NCBI GenBank assembly: GCA_030699625.1
Contig: JAUYLU010000039.1
Span: forward strand, 1 to 7,747
DNA: 7,747 nucleotides
Direction of reading: 5' to 3'
Origin: a bacterium
GTDB lineage: Bacteria > Patescibacteriota > Minisyncoccia > Phycocordibacterales > VMEP01
Below the pieces are notes generated by a model, which was not told where the DNA came from, did not search any database, and saw nothing but the letters and a program-made list of their open reading frames with translations. Shown one piece after another: positions 4,772 through 7,747 of this stretch (position 1 is the stretch's first letter; every line of letters begins with the position of its first letter). A program made the translations under genes and the position numbers.

Positions 4772-5717
4772 GATAGATCTCCTCGAAGAAAAACTCGAAC
4801 GTCACGCACCCCTGGCCGTGCTTCACGCCGTTTTCGCGCACGATCCTTATCTTGAAATCCTCGCGCGCCGGTTTCCCCAGACGAGGCGTCCCGGCGTGTT
4901 CGCCGTCGAGGGGGTCAGGAAGACCCCACACCGAGAGCGCATGTCGGAAGAGTTCCCTTCTTTTGGGCGGAAGCGAGCGCATGACGAGCCGACCGAGCCG
5001 CTTGGGAAGTTCCATTCGTTTCCACAACTCGATGGATTTCACTATCCCCGACGATTTCTTCATCCATTTGTCGGGGTAGACCACGAACTGGTAATGGCGA
5101 AGCCACCAGCTGATGTGCCATGCCCAACGGTGGAGGCGCCCCAAGGAGGTGCGTTCGTCCCATCGGTACACCGCCTCGCTCGCGAACGTATCTTCCCGGG
5201 CCACGGTAAAATAAACGCCGCGCTCAATCGGCCGAGACGCGCCCTTAATCCATCGCCCTTTCCGCGAGTTCGCTTTCCACCGCGACCGCGCGTCAGCGGT
5301 AATTGCCGCGAACACTTTCTTCAGGTGGGGCCACACGAACCGGAACTCCTCTTTGGTAAGCGGGCGAACCCGTTTGCGCTTCTCCAAACGCGCACGCTCG
5401 ATGCTTCCGTTCGCCCGCCTCACTTCGGCCGATCTGTACGGCCTGCCGCGGGAAACGCCAATCTCAAGCAAGAGCGCCTCATTGAGCGCTTCTCCCTGCA
5501 CGACAGCTGGACCAAGAACGACGATGACGTCCCCGATATGGTCTTTGTTGTGGATCAATTCCGGCTTCTTGCCCGGAGCAATGACGAATACGAGCCGGGC
5601 GTACTGCTTCAGCCGCCGTACGTCGTCCTTCGCCTTCGCGAGGGACACCCTCGTTGTTGCCTGCCCGAACGCCACTTCGGGAGGCGTTACGCGCACCTCT
5701 GGTTCCTGGTACAACAT
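4752..5717 (-). CDS. Uncharacterised basic, Trp-rich 321-residue protein
   Basis: I do not recognise this protein. It is soluble, strongly basic and contains about eleven Trp residues, several clustered (RLHRWAWHISWWLRHYQF, about residues 195-211). Residues 20-68 (AKAKDDVRRLKQYARLVFVI...IGDVIVV) have the strand-helix-strand flavour of the second half of a PD-(D/E)XK nuclease fold, but no complete D...ExK motif is visible, so that is a weak guess. The start is firm: ATG 5717 is preceded by GGGAGGGG at a few nt spacing. It is the first gene of a two-gene unit and overlaps the glycosylase by 20 nt. The pairing hints at a role in DNA damage handling or nucleic-acid binding. No clear promoter is visible in the short gap after the terminator at 5775-5803. 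Confidence 0.75.
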   Translation of the reverse strand: MLYQEPEVRVTPPEVAFGQATTRVSLAKAKDDVRRLKQYARLVFVIAPGKKPELIHNKDHIGDVIVVLGPAVVQGEALNEALLLEIGVSRGRPYRSAEVRRANGSIERARLEKRKRVRPLTKEEFRFVWPHLKKVFAAITADARSRWKANSRKGRWIKGASRPIERGVYFTVAREDTFASEAVYRWDERTSLGRLHRWAWHISWWLRHYQFVVYPDKWMKKSSGIVKSIELWKRMELPKRLGRLVMRSLPPKRRELFRHALSVWGLPDPLDGEHAGTPRLGKPAREDFKIRIVRENGVKHGQGCVTFEFFFEEIYRADHDL

Positions 5718-5774
5718 GAACCCCTCCCTAATCAGGTTGAATTGCGAAGAACCGCCTCCTTCAAACTAGCACGT

Positions 5775-5803
5775 AAAAGGAAAGCCCCCTCGGGGGCTTT
5801 TCC
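5775..5803 (-). terminator. Terminator behind the rplJL region
   Basis: Perfect stem GGAAAAGCCCCC/GGGGGCTTTCC (core AAAGCCCCC 5781-5789 with GGGGGCTTT 5792-5800), with a T-rich tail CCTTTTA on the minus strand. Nearly symmetric, so it may work on both strands. It lies about 40 nt past the rplL-tail fragment, which suggests it originally closed an operon ending there. Confidence 0.85.
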
Positions 5804-5816
5804 GTGAATATCTGGG

Positions 5817-5839
5817 GATATAGTGTGGGTAAGGTGTGG
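5817..5839 (-). repeat. Short dispersed repeat downstream of the rplL fragment
   Basis: Second copy of the repeat at 2667-2687 (two substitutions and two single-base gaps). It starts 2 nt past the stop codon of the rplL-tail fragment. It also has CTGGGGAT on its outer side, like the other copy. Confidence 0.45.
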
Positions 5840-5840
5840 T

Positions 5841-5894
5841 TTACTTCAGCTCCACCTTTCCGCCGGCCGCCTCGAGCTTCTTCTTTATCTCCTC
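5841..5894 (-). pseudogene. C-terminal fragment of a second L7/L12 gene (rplL remnant)
   Basis: The minus strand encodes [17 protein letters not shown] followed by TAA. This is identical to the last 17 residues of the intact L7/L12 at 6007-6378 except for one V-to-E change, and E is the usual family residue there. The codons differ nearly throughout: the fragment uses GAG, AAG, CTC and GTG where the intact gene uses GAA, AAA, TTG and GTA. It is therefore not a recent copy. An ATG at 5936 is in frame and would give a 31-residue peptide (MSEARGRMALGVGT plus the tail), but it has no convincing ribosome-binding site. Together with the L10-leader-like fragment at 5965-5989, this looks like the two ends of a lost rplJL operon copy. 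Confidence 0.75.
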
Positions 5895-5964
5895 CGTCCC
5901 CACACCTAAGGCCATACGGCCTCGCGCTTCGCTCATAATGGACGTGCCTATTCGGCACCCGCAC

Positions 5965-5989
5965 TCGGCCTGGGCAGGTACGGGACTTC
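5965..5989 (-). repeat. Fragment resembling the 3' half of an L10 leader
   Basis: The minus strand reads GAAGT, six extra bases, then CCTGCCCAGGCCGA. The functional L10 leader upstream of rplJ has GAAGT directly followed by CCTGCCTAGGTCGA (7124-7142). Nineteen positions align with two differences, plus the 6-nt insertion. CCTGCCnAGG is the conserved 3' strand of the L10-binding kink-turn stem. The 5' strand (GGCAGG) is not found nearby, so the leader would be broken. Confidence 0.55.
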
Positions 5990-6006
5990 AGATATAACCT
6001 AATGAG

Positions 6007-6378
<372 letters not shown>

Positions 6379-6405
6379 GGTTTCTATGTTACTAAGTTTG
6401 CTAAG

Positions 6406-6909
6406 TTACTGAGCGGTTGCCTCTCCTTTCTTCTCGGCCACCTGATTGAGCACCACGGCGAGCCGGGCGATCGGCGAATTGATGAGGTTCACGAACTGGG
6501 CGATGAGCACCTCTTTCGGCGGGATGGTGGCGATGCCGAGCATCGCCTTCGCGTCGAGATACTTCCCTTCGAAGATGCCGCCCACGATTTTGAGCGCGTC
6601 CTTGAACTCCCTCGAGAACGAATGGATTCCCCGGGCGGGGGCGAGCGCGTCCTCGCCGTACACGAGCGCCACTTCCCCATCGAGGGGCGGGAGCTCTCCT
6701 TCGAATGTGTGCTCGCCGAGCGCGCGCTTCAAAAGCGTTTTCTTGGCGACCATGTAGCCGATGTTCTCCTCGCGGAGCTTGCGGCGGACCTTCGAGACGC
6801 CCGCGACGTTGAGCCCGTGGAAATTCACGAAGACGAACGATTTCGCGTCCTTGATGATCTTCCCGAGCGTGCTTACGATTTCCTTTTTCTTTTCTTTTTT
6901 GAGGGCCAT
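6406..6909 (-). CDS. rplJ: Ribosomal protein uL10
   Basis: 167 residues, full length. The N-terminal rRNA-binding domain matches the family (MALKKEKKKEIVSTLGKIIK, then AKSFVFVNFHGLNVAGVSKVRRKLRE and AKKTLLKRAL). The C-terminal helix (SPIARLAVVLNQVAEKKGEA) is the docking site for L7/L12 dimers. L10 anchors the stalk on 23S rRNA and, with L7/L12, represses its own mRNA by binding the L10 leader. ATG 6909 is chosen because MALKKE is the standard start; a GTG at 6948 would add 13 residues read from the palindromic leader element and is rejected. There is no Shine-Dalgarno; AACC precedes the ATG, as for rplL. Confidence 0.97.
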   Translation of the reverse strand: MALKKEKKKEIVSTLGKIIKDAKSFVFVNFHGLNVAGVSKVRRKLREENIGYMVAKKTLLKRALGEHTFEGELPPLDGEVALVYGEDALAPARGIHSFSREFKDALKIVGGIFEGKYLDAKAMLGIATIPPKEVLIAQFVNLINSPIARLAVVLNQVAEKKGEATAQ

Positions 6910-6918
6910 GGTTAATTT

Positions 6919-7035
6919 TAACGAACGGAGTGAGTATAAAATTTTCACCCTGTTAAATAATTTCGCTACAGCGAAATTAGACCGAAGGTCTATTTAACAG
7001 GGTTGTTGAAAATATACTCGCTATGCTCGTTATTT
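6919..7035 (-). repeat. Palindromic three-way-junction element in the rplJ leader
   Basis: The core arms CCCTGTTAAATA/TATTTAACAGGG are a perfect 12-bp pair (6949-6960 with 6991-7002). They enclose two hairpins, AATTTCGC/GCGAAATT and AGACC/GGTCT. Outward, TTTTCA pairs with TGAAAA and GAGTATA with TATACTC. The arms continue into AACGAACGGAGTGAGTATA (6920-6938) and its partner at 7013-7031. ATTTT flanks both ends and might be a target-site duplication. On the RNA, TATTTTC at the 5' arm could pair instead with GAAAATA just upstream (7030-7037), giving two exclusive folds. It could be a REP/MITE-like insertion or a second control element of the operon. It ends about 10 nt before the rplJ ATG. Confidence 0.7.
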
Positions 7036-7123
7036 TCAAAACACAAAACCAGCCGACTATAAACGACGAAAGCTCCTGAATCGGAGCCGTGTAATCCATA
7101 TTCCGCACGAATGCGAAATTAGT

Positions 7124-7240
7124 TCGACCTAGGCAGGACTTCTGGACTAGTTGATAGGAATTAGGATTTAGGAGATTAGTTTTGAGGCTAATTTCCTAGC
7201 TCCTACCTGCTACCAACTGTTCCCGCCTGCCGTCTACGGC
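7124..7240 (-). promoter_or_regulatory. Ribosomal protein L10 leader
   Basis: The transcript begins GCCGTAGACGGCAGGCGGG. GGCAGG (7226-7231) pairs with CCTGCC (7132-7137), and GAC (7232-7234) pairs with GTC (7126-7128) across a 3-nt bulge, a kink-turn-like arrangement. The enclosed part is a long imperfect hairpin (about 7150-7215) made of TAGGA-like segments. The motifs AGACnGCAGG and CCTGCCnAGGT and their order agree with the L10 leader family, which L10 with L7/L12 binds to repress rplJL. It lies directly after the promoter and ahead of rplJ, where this element belongs. A further small hairpin, GCTCC/GGAGC (7071-7087), lies downstream. Confidence 0.75.
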
Positions 7241-7251
7241 TTACGAAGGGG

Positions 7252-7281
7252 ATGATACAGGAGGAACAGGCACGCTGTCAA
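7252..7281 (-). promoter_or_regulatory. rplJL promoter
   Basis: TTGACA (7276-7281, perfect), 18-nt spacer and TATCAT (7252-7257, 5 of 6) on the minus strand. The predicted start, about 7244, falls just before the L10 leader. The -35 box lies 3 nt past the stop codon of the DUF1360 gene. Confidence 0.8.
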
Positions 7282-7284
7282 ACG

Positions 7285-7740
7285 CTATTTCTGCTCCGTT
7301 TCGCGCTTCAGACGCTCCCCCGTCCAGCCAATCATGTTCGCCGTGAGCTGGAGGAAGGTGGCCACGCCCGAGACAGCGAGGATAAGGAGGGGGAACCAGA
7401 AGTAGGGCGTGTAGAAGTAGAAAAAGACGACGAAGAGGGCAATCCAGACGCCGGTGCACCACGGGCAGTCGAGAAGCTCGAGGATGGTGCGGCGGATGCC
7501 GCGGAGGGGCTTTTGCTTCACCCGCACCCCTTCCCCGCGGTCGCCCGGCCCGCCTGCGCCGATAGCGCGGCCGGCAGGCAGCTCTTCGAAATCGTAGAGA
7601 AAATCGCGGAGGAACTGGGTTATCTTGTCGTACGAAAAGAGGCGGATGAGGCGGAAAATGGCGAGCACGATGAGAAAGAAGTCGAGGAGCGGGATTCCCC
7701 CGGGCGGGAAGTTCCCCTCCCGCACGAGGAGCCACCCCAT
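7285..7740 (-). CDS. DUF1360-like membrane protein, N-terminus possibly incomplete
   Basis: 151 residues from ATG 7740. A hydrophobic helix at about 18-35 (DFFLIVLAIFRLIRLF) is followed by a charged loop, then CPWCTGVW (92-99), and two hydrophobic stretches (about 99-118 and 117-134). The N-terminal FRLxRL helix, the CPWCxGVW motif and the two C-terminal helices fit the DUF1360 family, whose function is unknown. The CxxC may bind metal or form a disulfide. The linker at 57-76 is Gly/Arg-rich and probably disordered. Only 7 nt precede the ATG in the window, they show no ribosome-binding site, and the frame stays open, so the true start may lie further upstream. No terminator separates it from the rplJL promoter. 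Confidence 0.75.
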   Translation of the reverse strand: MGWLLVREGNFPPGGIPLLDFFLIVLAIFRLIRLFSYDKITQFLRDFLYDFEELPAGRAIGAGGPGDRGEGVRVKQKPLRGIRRTILELLDCPWCTGVWIALFVVFFYFYTPYFWFPLLILAVSGVATFLQLTANMIGWTGERLKRETEQK

Positions 7741-7747
7741 GCCGACA

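Noticed and set aside
6910..6948. Extended rplJ start at GTG 6948
   Set aside because: The extra residues are read from the palindromic element, have no family support, and the standard L10 N-terminus begins at 6909.
7150..7215. Imperfect palindrome with GTT...AAC ends, considered as an integron attC site
   Set aside because: The core boxes are in the wrong orientation (attC has AAC...GTT), and the hairpin is fully explained as the inner helix of the L10 leader.

Overview
The window looks like a bacterial chromosome segment with a compact, GC-rich coding style interrupted by AT-rich hairpins. Every gene I can support lies on the minus strand, so it reads from base 7747 towards base 1. The 23S rRNA with long AT-rich helix insertions, the many short uncharacterised proteins, the small MscS-like membrane protein without a cytoplasmic domain, and the HTH/nucleotidyltransferase-fold regulator together suggest a Candidate Phyla Radiation (Patescibacteria) genome, possibly of the Paceibacteria/Parcubacteria type. 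That placement is an inference from style, not a proof. TGA appears to be used as a stop.

Layout in transcription order. A DUF1360-type membrane protein (7285-7740, possibly cut by the window edge) is followed by a strong promoter (7252-7281). The promoter drives an L10 leader RNA (7124-7240), a second, unexpected palindromic element (6919-7035), and then rplJ and rplL (ribosomal stalk proteins L10 and L7/L12). Just behind rplL is a probable wreck of a second rplJL operon: a fragment resembling the 3' half of an L10 leader (5965-5989) and a 17-codon L7/L12 C-terminus (5841-5894), closed by a terminator at 5775-5803. Next comes a two-gene operon with a 20-nt overlap: an unrecognised basic, Trp-rich 321-residue protein and an endonuclease III-like HhH-GPD glycosylase with a C-terminal Cys cluster. 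A 60-residue zinc-ribbon protein follows, with its own promoter and terminator.

The next unit is an HTH/nucleotidyltransferase-fold protein. Its mRNA leader is a long inverted repeat whose second arm ends on the start codon. After it come an MscS-like membrane channel protein, a 74-residue unknown protein, and finally the first roughly 1,060 nt of a 23S rRNA gene. The 23S gene has its own promoter, with the -35 box embedded in the terminator of the preceding gene. No 16S rRNA or tRNA is visible upstream, so the rRNA genes appear unlinked here.

The most interesting material is non-coding: the decayed rplJL duplicate, two large structured mRNA leaders, a family of short dispersed palindromic motifs (one of which forms the first codons of a small gene), and hairpin expansions in the 23S rRNA. 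I see no CRISPR array, transposase, integrase or tRNA.
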